In this document: in pieces, positions 8,555 to 14,591 of the stretch
Position numbering within the stretch: the first letter of the stretch is position 1
How the letters are laid out: each line of letters starts with the position of its first letter
Source: an uncultured Corynebacterium sp.
Lineage (GTDB): Bacteria > Actinomycetota > Actinomycetes > Mycobacteriales > Mycobacteriaceae
Assembly: GCA_946220775.1 (NCBI GenBank)
Contig: CAMIFC010000004.1
Span: 62,001 to 126,000, forward strand
Reading direction: 5' to 3'
DNA length: 64,000 nucleotides
The notes under the pieces: model-generated
Seen by the model: only the letters and a program-made list of their open reading frames with translations
Database searches by the model: none
What the model was told of the DNA's origin: nothing
Made by a program: the position numbers and the translations under genes

Positions 8555-9592
8555 ATGTCAGCAACACACTCCTCCACCAATAGCCCGCGTGAACCGGGTG
8601 GCCAGCGCACCGGCCACGTCGGGGCGCCGTGGGCCCCTTTGCAGGTCCTCGTAAGCCAAACCTTGCGACAAAACACTCCCGGACGGGTTCCATTTTCCGT
8701 GGAATTCATGCCACCGCGGGATGACGCAGCAGAAGAACGCCTATGGAACGCGGCCGAAGCATTCCACGACCTTGGCGTCAGTTTCGCCTCTATTACTTAT
8801 GGGGCAGGCGGATCGACGCGCGAACGCACGCTGAATGTCGCCGAACGTCTCGCGGGAAAGCCCCTGACGACGCTGCTGCACCTCACACTCGTTAACCATT
8901 CCGTTGACGAGCTGCGAGCAATGATGAAGGAATACGCAGCGCGCGGGCTGACGAACCTGCTGGCGCTACGAGGTGATCCGCCGGGTGACCCCATGGGCGA
9001 GTGGATCCCGACCGAAGGCGGATTGAACTACGCCTCCGAATTGATCGAGCTGATTCGCAGCATCCCCGAATGCGAGAACTTCGATATTGGCATCGCCAGC
9101 TTCCCAGAGGGGCACCATCGCGCTCGCGACAAAGAACACGACACCGAAGTCACCATCCACAAGCTTCGCGCCGGGGCGAATTACTCCATCACCCAGATGT
9201 TCTTCGACGTGGACGATTACCTGCGCCTGCGTGATCGCTTGGCCGCGGCGGACCCGGTTCATGGTTCCAAGCCGGTGATTCCGGGGTTGATGCCGATCAC
9301 GTCTATTCGGTCGGTGCAGCGTCAGGTGGAGCTCGCGGGTGCTGCCATTCCGCACCACATCCTGGACCGCCTCGAGGCCGCGGCGAAGGGGGATGAAGAA
9401 AAGAACAGGGATGCCATTCGCGAAGTGGGTATTGAGCTGACGACGGAAATGGCGGAGCGGCTGATCGCGGAAGGGGCGCCGGACCTGCACTTCATGACGA
9501 TGAATAATGTGCGCGCTACCCAGGAGGTGCTGCATAACTTAGGCATGGCGCCGGCATGGGGGCCGGGCTTTGGTCAGGACATGGTTCGCTAG
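8555..9592 (+). CDS. metF: 5,10-methylenetetrahydrofolate reductase
   Basis: FAD enzyme reducing 5,10-methylene- to 5-methyl-tetrahydrofolate, the methyl donor for methionine synthesis. The TIM-barrel protein of 345 residues shows the family landmarks: SVEFMPPRD near the N-terminus, SITYGAGGSTRERTL, NLLALRGDPPGD, the QMFFD loop and the C-terminal HNLGM segment. The N-terminal extension of about 45 residues before the barrel is rich in Ser, Pro and Gly. The ATG at 8555 is chosen because a promoter-like -35/-10 pair lies just upstream. The gene is monocistronic, divergent from idsA, and overlaps the next convergent gene by 4 bp. Confidence 0.94.
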   Translation: MSATHSSTNSPREPGGQRTGHVGAPWAPLQVLVSQTLRQNTPGRVPFSVEFMPPRDDAAEERLWNAAEAFHDLGVSFASITYGAGGSTRERTLNVAERLAGKPLTTLLHLTLVNHSVDELRAMMKEYAARGLTNLLALRGDPPGDPMGEWIPTEGGLNYASELIELIRSIPECENFDIGIASFPEGHHRARDKEHDTEVTIHKLRAGANYSITQMFFDVDDYLRLRDRLAAADPVHGSKPVIPGLMPITSIRSVQRQVELAGAAIPHHILDRLEAAAKGDEEKNRDAIREVGIELTTEMAERLIAEGAPDLHFMTMNNVRATQEVLHNLGMAPAWGPGFGQDMVR

Positions 9593-10233
9593 CGGACCGG
9601 AAGTTCGGGAATCTGCTTCCGAAGAATCCCGAACGGTCGTGGGTCGGCAGGGAAGCGGAAGTTTCGCAACAGGTCCGTGAAGCCTAGCTTTCGGTAGAGT
9701 CGCCACGCGCCGTTGGCCTCATTCGGAACTTCGGGGGTCGACAGCATCGCCTGCGCACTGTCTGTGTGTTCTTGAATCCCGGAGAGTAGTGCGTTGACCA
9801 GCGCGGTTCCGATTCCGTGCTTTTGGTAGGCGGGGGCGACGTGCACTTCGGAGATCTCGGCGTAATTTGCCAGATGAAGCTGTGCTTCCTGTCGGGACAT
9901 TCCGGACGCCAATAGGCCGAACGTGATCTGCTGATACCACCAGGTTTTGGGGCTTCCGCGGAAGGAATAACAAATACCGACGATGGGGTGGTCGGGATTG
10001 CCGGTATCAGGGACGTGCGCTTGTGGGTGTTTGATTGCGCAAAATGCGAGGAAGTCGGGTTGGTTGGCGTTGTTCCGCCAGAGGCTCTTGCGCTGGCGGA
10101 ACGTTTCTGAAGAGTAATTCATGGCGGTGAGGTGGATTCGGATCAATTCGTCGAGGCGCCTGATGAAGTGGGCTCGACTCAGCGCAACCACGGTGATCGT
10201 TGCGGGTGCTTGTTCCGTCCTCGAAGTTGTCAT
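9589..10233 (-). CDS. GNAT-family N-acetyltransferase
   Basis: A 214-residue GCN5-related acetyltransferase. The acetyl-CoA-binding motif A is clear at about residues 127-150: EISEVHVAPAYQKHGIGTAL, with the Q/R-x-x-G-x-G/A signature as KHGIGTA. A C-terminal YRKLGF segment matches motif B. The position next to metF corresponds to the Rv2170-type acetyltransferase of mycobacteria, which has been reported to acetylate proteins; that link here is inference from position and length. The ATG at 10233 is followed by a short polar N-terminus. The gene is divergent from the LexA-box-preceded HEPN gene. Confidence 0.8.
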   Translation of the reverse strand: MTTSRTEQAPATITVVALSRAHFIRRLDELIRIHLTAMNYSSETFRQRKSLWRNNANQPDFLAFCAIKHPQAHVPDTGNPDHPIVGICYSFRGSPKTWWYQQITFGLLASGMSRQEAQLHLANYAEISEVHVAPAYQKHGIGTALVNALLSGIQEHTDSAQAMLSTPEVPNEANGAWRLYRKLGFTDLLRNFRFPADPRPFGILRKQIPELPVR

Positions 10234-10302
10234 GGGCTTATGGTGCCACGTTGGTGGTGTTCAAAGGGCAAGTTTTGGCAGATGGCGACTGAAAACACGT
10301 TA

Positions 10303-10318
10303 TCGAACGGGTGTTCTA
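10303..10318. promoter_or_regulatory. LexA-type (SOS) box upstream of the HEPN gene
   Basis: TCGAACGGGTGTTCTA contains GAAC-N4-GTTC, the core of the actinobacterial LexA box (TCGAAC-N4-GTTCGA), with 14 of the 16 outer and core positions as expected for a good site. It lies 72 bp before the ATG at 10391. A putative -35 (TTGTGA) and -10 (TGGATA) follow immediately, so a bound repressor would block the promoter. A second, very similar arrangement is at 47522. Confidence 0.7.
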
Positions 10319-10390
10319 TATTTTGTGAGGGGGTGTCCGGGTTGCTGGATAAGTTGATGATCAGTCGAGAAAGGTTGGAGGCTGATCGGG

Positions 10391-10807
10391 ATGGCCGTCA
10401 TTCGTCGGATTAGGGGATCTGTAGCGCCAAGTGCGCACGCCTTCATTGAGCAGGCAGAGCAGCAGTTGGAGCGAGCACGCGCCGCTGCGGCAGAGGGGCG
10501 TCTAGATGAGGCAACTGTGTTTGCATATCGCGGTGGACTGCGCGCGGCTGGGGCGGTGATTGCATTTCGCCGTGGCGGGCGGAAGCGGTTGCCGGCTGGT
10601 TCTGCGTGGGTGCGGTTGCGGTCGTTGAGCCCGGATTTTAAAAGCTGGACTGATGGCTTTGAAGTTCACGCTCGACTGGCTAGTCGGGCGGACATGGGGT
10701 TGGAGCGTAACGTTGAGCTGGAGAAATATGCGAAGGTGTATGCCGATTCTTGTGATTTCGTTGACTTGGCGCGGAGCATTGTCGGTTACGGCCAGCAAGC
10801 TGCTTAA
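10391..10807 (+). CDS. SAV_6107-family HEPN-domain protein
   Basis: A 138-residue, all-helical protein resembling the SAV_6107 HEPN family of Actinobacteria. The visible features are an N-terminal helix pair (FIEQAEQQLERARAAAAEG), a basic middle part (AFRRGGRKRLP) and a helical C-terminus (YADSCDFVDLARSIVGYG). HEPN domains in other families act as RNases or nucleotidyl-binding modules. The classic R-x4-6-H motif is not obvious here, so nuclease activity is not claimed. The ATG at 10391 has GGAGG upstream. The preceding LexA-type box suggests DNA-damage induction. From memory, the C. glutamicum gene in this position (cg2381) is in the reported LexA regulon. Confidence 0.7.
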   Translation: MAVIRRIRGSVAPSAHAFIEQAEQQLERARAAAAEGRLDEATVFAYRGGLRAAGAVIAFRRGGRKRLPAGSAWVRLRSLSPDFKSWTDGFEVHARLASRADMGLERNVELEKYAKVYADSCDFVDLARSIVGYGQQAA

Positions 10808-10904
10808 ATGCTGAAAATTCGATAGACTACGTCAAAAGAGGAACTATTTGGCCGTTGGGCGCGTTGTATCTAGTGGTCGGGTTTCCGCTTGGTCGTTGAA
10901 CTAG

Positions 10905-10925
10905 CCCTCGGAGTGGCTCCGAGGG
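10905..10925 (+). terminator. Perfect 9-bp hairpin between the HEPN and DUF3040 genes
   Basis: CCCTCGGAG (10905-10913) and CTCCGAGGG (10917-10925) are perfect inverted copies around a 3-nt loop. The hairpin lies 97 bp after the HEPN stop and just before the DUF3040 promoter. Only GTT follows, with no U-tract, so it is a weak terminator candidate or another RNA structure. Confidence 0.4.
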
Positions 10926-10926
10926 G

Positions 10927-10954
10927 TTGAGCAGTTGGCCTGGCGAGGTATTAA
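10927..10954 (+). promoter_or_regulatory. Promoter candidate for the DUF3040 gene
   Basis: TTGAGC (10927-10932) and TATTAA (10949-10954) are spaced by 16 bp and precede the GTG at 10981, which has GGAGG at 10970-10974. It starts immediately after the hairpin that may end the previous transcript. Confidence 0.4.
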
Positions 10955-10980
10955 TCAGTAGAGGAAGTTGGAGGTCCATC

Positions 10981-11376
10981 GTGGCTCTCTCGGATCAAGA
11001 ACGTCAGATGCTCGCGGAGATCGAGCGAGCGCTGATCGCTGAAGATCCTCGATTCGCTCAGCAGGCAAAGGCGCCGAACGAATCGTCGTTTAGCCTTAAT
11101 GTTCAGCCGATCGCCCTGATTCTGTTGGGGATTTGCTTCTTGGTTGGCGGAATCGCAATGGCACAGATCTCGCTGTGGTTCGTGATCTTGAGTGTCGTTG
11201 GATTCTTGATCATGTTCGGTGGTGGGCTGATGGGGTTCCACAACCAGGGGGGAGCTACGCTGCGGAAAATGAAGCAGGGTGGTGGCTCGAACTTGGGGGC
11301 TCGCGCCAGGGGTGCCAGTGAAGGTGGCTTCGGTGACCGGATGGAAGAGAACTTCCGCAAGCGATTTGAACGTTAG
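10981..11376 (+). CDS. DUF3040 small membrane protein
   Basis: A 131-residue membrane protein of the DUF3040 family, which is regularly found just upstream of mraZ in Actinobacteria; its function is unknown. The N-terminal segment MALSDQERQMLAEIERALIAEDPRFA is the family signature. Two adjacent hydrophobic helices follow (about 43-64 and 66-86). The cytosolic tail is rich in Gly, Arg and Lys. The GTG at 10981, with GGAGG upstream, is chosen over an in-frame start at 10927, which would lie in the promoter. A strong terminator follows, so it is transcribed separately from the dcw cluster. Confidence 0.82.
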   Translation: MALSDQERQMLAEIERALIAEDPRFAQQAKAPNESSFSLNVQPIALILLGICFLVGGIAMAQISLWFVILSVVGFLIMFGGGLMGFHNQGGATLRKMKQGGGSNLGARARGASEGGFGDRMEENFRKRFER

Positions 11377-11434
11377 GTAGCTTTAACTGGCTGGTTTGGC
11401 CGGGTGGTTCCCGGTCGTACCAGCTCAGCAGGGG

Positions 11435-11472
11435 AAAGGCCTCGTGCTCATTCTGAGCGCGGGGCCTTTTTT
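11435..11472 (+). terminator. Rho-independent terminator after the DUF3040 gene
   Basis: A 15-bp uninterrupted stem (11435-11449 with 11455-11469, including two G-U pairs) encloses a 5-nt loop and ends in six T residues (11467-11472). This is the clearest intrinsic terminator in the window and insulates the mraZ promoter region. Confidence 0.9.
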
Positions 11473-11475
11473 ATT

Positions 11476-11713
11476 GTCTTTTTTCTAATCCCCACTTTGC
11501 CTCACCTTAGAGGATAACGATTGTGTTACATACTGCTCAGGGGCTCTCAATGTGGGGTGGCGCACCTCCTAGAGAGGTGTTTGGTAGCTGTGAGGTCAAA
11601 GGGGGAATCCTGTACAGGGGCGACGCCCCACCGTGTCAAGTTCATATAAAGCCTGGTCAGAGCGATTCGTTCCTGAGGGTGGGCAGACTTATTTCATTAG
11701 CTAGTGGTTTGAG
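11476..11713. other. Non-coding stretch between the DUF3040 terminator and the MraZ boxes
   Basis: No convincing gene. A GTG-started frame (11523-11810) has unusual composition, no ribosome binding site and would run through the MraZ operator, so it is not called. Two small hairpins are visible: CACCTC-CTAGA-GAGGTG near 11568-11584, and GGGGCG-A-CGCCCC near 11619-11631. The mraZ promoter probably lies near the downstream end, but no -35/-10 pair stands out. Confidence 0.5.
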
Positions 11714-11738
11714 TGGGGGATTGTGGGGTATTGTGGGG
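11714..11738 (+). promoter_or_regulatory. MraZ operator: three TGGGG boxes at 10-bp spacing
   Basis: TGGGG occurs at 11714-11718, 11724-11728 and 11734-11738, each separated by 5 nt. This is the TGGGN-N5 direct-repeat pattern bound by MraZ in E. coli and Mycoplasma. The 10-bp period puts the boxes on one face of the helix, as expected for the ring-shaped MraZ. They lie about 180 bp before mraZ, so autoregulation of the cluster is likely. Confidence 0.8.
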
Positions 11739-11913
11739 GACGTTGGCGGGAAGCAGTCGGCAGGGCAGAGCCCCGGCGATAGCGCGAAAACCGGCAATAA
11801 GAACAACTGAAAGCTTCACAACTTCAAATAAGTAGCTAGAGGTCGTCGCATGGCTTGAGCTCAGGTGGCGTCCGTATCGCACTGACTTCGTTTAAGGAAA
11901 GGGGCCGCGGATC

Positions 11914-12345
11914 GTGTTCTTCGGTACCTTCACACCGAAGTTGGATTCCAAAGGGCGGCTCACCCTGCCGGCAAAGTTTCGTGAAGACCTGCAGGACGGG
12001 TTGATGGTGGTCAAAGGACAAGATCACAGCTTGGCGGTTTATCCGCGGGATGAGTTTCTTGTCCGGGCGCGCAAAGCCGCTGCAGCATCACGGAGCAATC
12101 CGCGGGCCAGGGCTTTTGTCCGAAACCTTGCGGCCAGTGCGGACGAACAGTCGCTCGACTCTCAGGGGCGAATCACAGTCTCGCAGGCGCACCGCGAATA
12201 TGCGGGGTTAGCCAAAGAGTGCGTGGTGATTGGCTCCGTCGACTTTCTGGAGATTTGGGACGCCGACGCGTGGGACGCATACAGCGCCGCACACGAAGCG
12301 GACTTCGCTTCAGGTAACGACGAAGCCTTTGCGGAATTCCTCTAG
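11914..12345 (+). CDS. mraZ: Transcriptional regulator MraZ
   Basis: DNA-binding regulator at the head of the dcw cluster. The 143-residue protein contains two SpoVT/AbrB-like domains. The first has FTPKLDSKGRLTLPAKFRE near the N-terminus, and the second has SLDSQGRITVSQAHREY at about 75-95. MraZ oligomerises into a ring and binds TGGGN repeats, three of which lie upstream. The GTG at 11914 is supported by the family N-terminus (MFFGTF) and by a purine-rich AAGGAAAGGGG upstream. The long 5' region, rather than a close promoter, suggests a leader of more than 150 nt. The next gene follows after a structured RNA. Confidence 0.95.
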   Translation: MFFGTFTPKLDSKGRLTLPAKFREDLQDGLMVVKGQDHSLAVYPRDEFLVRARKAAAASRSNPRARAFVRNLAASADEQSLDSQGRITVSQAHREYAGLAKECVVIGSVDFLEIWDADAWDAYSAAHEADFASGNDEAFAEFL

Positions 12346-12365
12346 TAGCGACAGGGCGGTGTGTG

Positions 12366-12446
12366 CAGGCCCTTATCTGCGTGGATGACGCGACGCTTGA
12401 TGTACTTCCCCAATATCAAGCCCGCGCCCACGCAGGTGAGGCCCTG
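12366..12446 (+). ncRNA. mraW RNA motif (structured RNA between mraZ and rsmH)
   Basis: A long imperfect hairpin is formed by CAGGCCCTTATCTGCGTGG (12366-12384) and the inverted CCACGCAGGTGAGGCCCTG (12428-12446). An inner stem (GCTTGAT with ATCAAGC) closes a loop containing CTTCCCC at 12405-12411. From memory, the published mraW RNA motif of Actinobacteria is a hairpin upstream of mraW/rsmH with exactly this conserved CUUCCCC terminal loop. It is a cis-acting 5' element of the rsmH-murF part of the operon. Its ligand or partner is not known. Confidence 0.85.
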
Positions 12447-12500
12447 TTCATACCGCGACTCATTCCCCTTGATCTGACAACCCACCGAAAGGAGTAGCTC

Positions 12501-13556
12501 ATGACCGCTTACGATCACCGCGACGGCAAGCACGGCCATGTGCCCGTCATGCGCAACCGGATGGTGGAACTCGTTGAGATGGGTTGTCTGCCAGATCGCC
12601 CTGTCATTGTCGATGGCACCTTGGGGGCCGGCGGACACAGTGAAGCCTTCCTCGAAGCAATCCCAAACTCGATCGTCATCGGACTGGATCGTGACCCGAA
12701 CGCATTGGCTGAGGCAAACGCGAGACTCGAGAAGTATTCGGGCCGGTTCTTCAGTTATCAGACTCGCTTCGACGGAATCACTGAAGCGCTAGAAGACCTC
12801 TCTGCTGCTGAAGACTTCCCAGTTGATCTTCGGAAGCAGGGTATCTCAGGGTTCTTGTTCGACCTCGGGGTCTCTTCGATGCAGCTCGATCAAGAAGAGC
12901 GCGGATTCGCGTACCGGGTGGATGCGCCCCTGGATATGCGGATGGATCCGGAGACACCACTGACAGCGGCTGACGTCCTAAATAACTACAGCCATGGTGA
13001 CTTGGCGCGAGTACTGAAAACTTACGGCGACGAAAAATTCGCCGGAAAAATTGCTTCGGCAGTGCTTCGCGAACGGGAGAAAGAACCGTTTGAGAACTCT
13101 GCGCGGCTCGTTGACGTGCTCTACGCGACTATTCCGGCGGCGTCTCGACGCACCGGTGGTCACCCAGCCAAGCGCACCTTTCAGGCACTTCGCATCGAGG
13201 TGAATGGGGAGCTCGAATCGTTAGAGCTCGTCATTCCCGCGGCATTTAGTTGGCTGCACGTCGGAGGCGTCGGTGTGTTCATGAGCTACCAGTCGCTCGA
13301 GGACAAGATCGTGAAAACCCAATTGCGGGACCTCACGACATCCAAAACCCCCGTCGGCCTTCCCATGGACCTGCCGGGAAGCGAGGCTTTGTTCGAACTC
13401 GTCACGAGGGGAGCCGAAATGGCTGACCAAGAAGAGATCGAGCGGAACTCGCGGGCAGCGCCCGTCAGAGTTCGGGCAGCTCGCCGCGTTGGTATCGCTG
13501 CAGCAAGCAGGCAGACCAATAGCGAGGCGCTCTTCCCAACTCAGAACCACAACTAA
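12501..13556 (+). CDS. rsmH: 16S rRNA (cytosine-1402-N4)-methyltransferase RsmH (MraW)
   Basis: SAM-dependent enzyme methylating N4 of C1402 in 16S rRNA, in the ribosomal P site. The 351-residue protein has the SAM-binding motif VDGTLGAGGHSEAFLE (about 35-50) and GLDRDPNA. Further RsmH signatures are FLFDLGVSSMQLD, RGFAYRVDAPLDMRMD, RTFQALRIEVNGEL and VGGVGVFMSYQSLEDKIVK. The ATG at 12501 has AAAGGAG upstream. The C-terminal 40 residues are basic and unconserved. The preceding mraW RNA hairpin may control its translation or transcription. The next gene, ftsL, starts 75 bp later. Confidence 0.96.
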   Translation: MTAYDHRDGKHGHVPVMRNRMVELVEMGCLPDRPVIVDGTLGAGGHSEAFLEAIPNSIVIGLDRDPNALAEANARLEKYSGRFFSYQTRFDGITEALEDLSAAEDFPVDLRKQGISGFLFDLGVSSMQLDQEERGFAYRVDAPLDMRMDPETPLTAADVLNNYSHGDLARVLKTYGDEKFAGKIASAVLREREKEPFENSARLVDVLYATIPAASRRTGGHPAKRTFQALRIEVNGELESLELVIPAAFSWLHVGGVGVFMSYQSLEDKIVKTQLRDLTTSKTPVGLPMDLPGSEALFELVTRGAEMADQEEIERNSRAAPVRVRAARRVGIAAASRQTNSEALFPTQNHN

Positions 13557-13631
13557 ACACGACACACTCATAAACAAACAGGCACCGCCACAGCCCCCAC
13601 AAGACAAGGCAAAGGACCGCCAGGAGATCCA

Positions 13632-14456
13632 ATGACCAGCACCGGAACGCTCAACACACTGCGAACCAAAACAACCGGCCGTAACCAAGCGGGCAGTGCC
13701 TTCGACACGGGGCACCGCAGCTCGGGGGCCAACGCAGGCTCAACGATCGACCAGCACTCTCCAGAACGAGTAGGGGAACGTCGGCAACGCCGTACTAACA
13801 CCCCAACCGCGTATCGTCGGCGGCCCAACCGTAGGGGCCGCCTCGGCTCGCAGCAACAGGTATCGGTTCGTGGTCGGCGAATTGCGCCGATCGAGAATCC
13901 AAACCGTCGCAAGTTTCGCATCATTGCGCTGTGCGTGGCAGTAGTATGTGGCGCCATCGCGAGCATCATGATTCTTTCTGGGCTCACCACCGAGAAGACC
14001 TTCCAGATCTCTGAGGCGGAGAAGAAGTCTGAAACTCTGTCCAACGAGATCGTGTCTCTCCAGCGGGATGTCGAGAAGGCAAAGTCTGCCCAGAACCTCT
14101 CCGCCAAGGCAGCTGACCTCGGTATGGTAGTGCCAGGACAAGCTGGAATCCTTGACGCTAACGGCAAGAAGGTCCACGAACGTCGCGGCTCCGACAATGG
14201 CAACGACCGTCCCGTGATCGACGTGAGCGATGGGGCTCGCACCCGGGGTGCAACAAGTGACCCAGAAGAAACCCGCAACATTCCGGGTCTCGCGCCACAG
14301 TCTCCAGAAGGCGCCGCTGCTCAGTTGCCTAGCCCGGCACCGTCCACGGGTGATATCCCATACGCAAACTCTGGGATGGGAGGAGTACTAGCACCGGCGG
14401 CACCTGCGCCAGCGGCAGCCGCACCTGCAGCGCCAGCTCCAGCACCGGCGGCTTAA
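13632..14456 (+). CDS. ftsL: FtsL-like division protein with Ala/Pro-rich tail
   Basis: Bitopic division protein expected to join FtsQ and FtsI-FtsW at the septum. It is recognised mainly by position and topology. A basic cytosolic N-terminus (residues 1-95, Arg-rich) precedes one membrane helix (96-118). A short coiled-coil segment (about 120-155, SEAEKKSETLSNEIVSLQRDVEKA) is followed by LGMVVPGQAGIL, a feature of actinobacterial FtsL. The C-terminal 100 residues form a low-complexity Pro/Ala/Gly-rich extension ending in AP repeats. At 274 residues it is long for FtsL, mainly because of the N- and C-terminal extensions. The ATG at 13632 has AGGAG upstream. Confidence 0.85.
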   Translation: MTSTGTLNTLRTKTTGRNQAGSAFDTGHRSSGANAGSTIDQHSPERVGERRQRRTNTPTAYRRRPNRRGRLGSQQQVSVRGRRIAPIENPNRRKFRIIALCVAVVCGAIASIMILSGLTTEKTFQISEAEKKSETLSNEIVSLQRDVEKAKSAQNLSAKAADLGMVVPGQAGILDANGKKVHERRGSDNGNDRPVIDVSDGARTRGATSDPEETRNIPGLAPQSPEGAAAQLPSPAPSTGDIPYANSGMGGVLAPAAPAPAAAAPAAPAPAPAA

Positions 14457-14591
14457 CCGGCAGTTCAATCTGATTGTTTTGAATTCACTGGGAATTCAGA
14501 GACACGCCCACCCAATGCTCCGCAGGATCGGCGACTGCATGGACAATCATTGGTTGAATTAACTTGTCGGACCTGAGGAGGAAAGAGACCG

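Noticed and set aside
11523..11810. 95-codon GTG-started frame upstream of mraZ
   Set aside because: No ribosome binding site, unlikely composition, no recognisable family, and it runs through the MraZ boxes.
11476..11913. Possible RNase P RNA or other known structured RNA before mraZ
   Set aside because: The conserved RNase P core segments are absent; only two small hairpins are seen.
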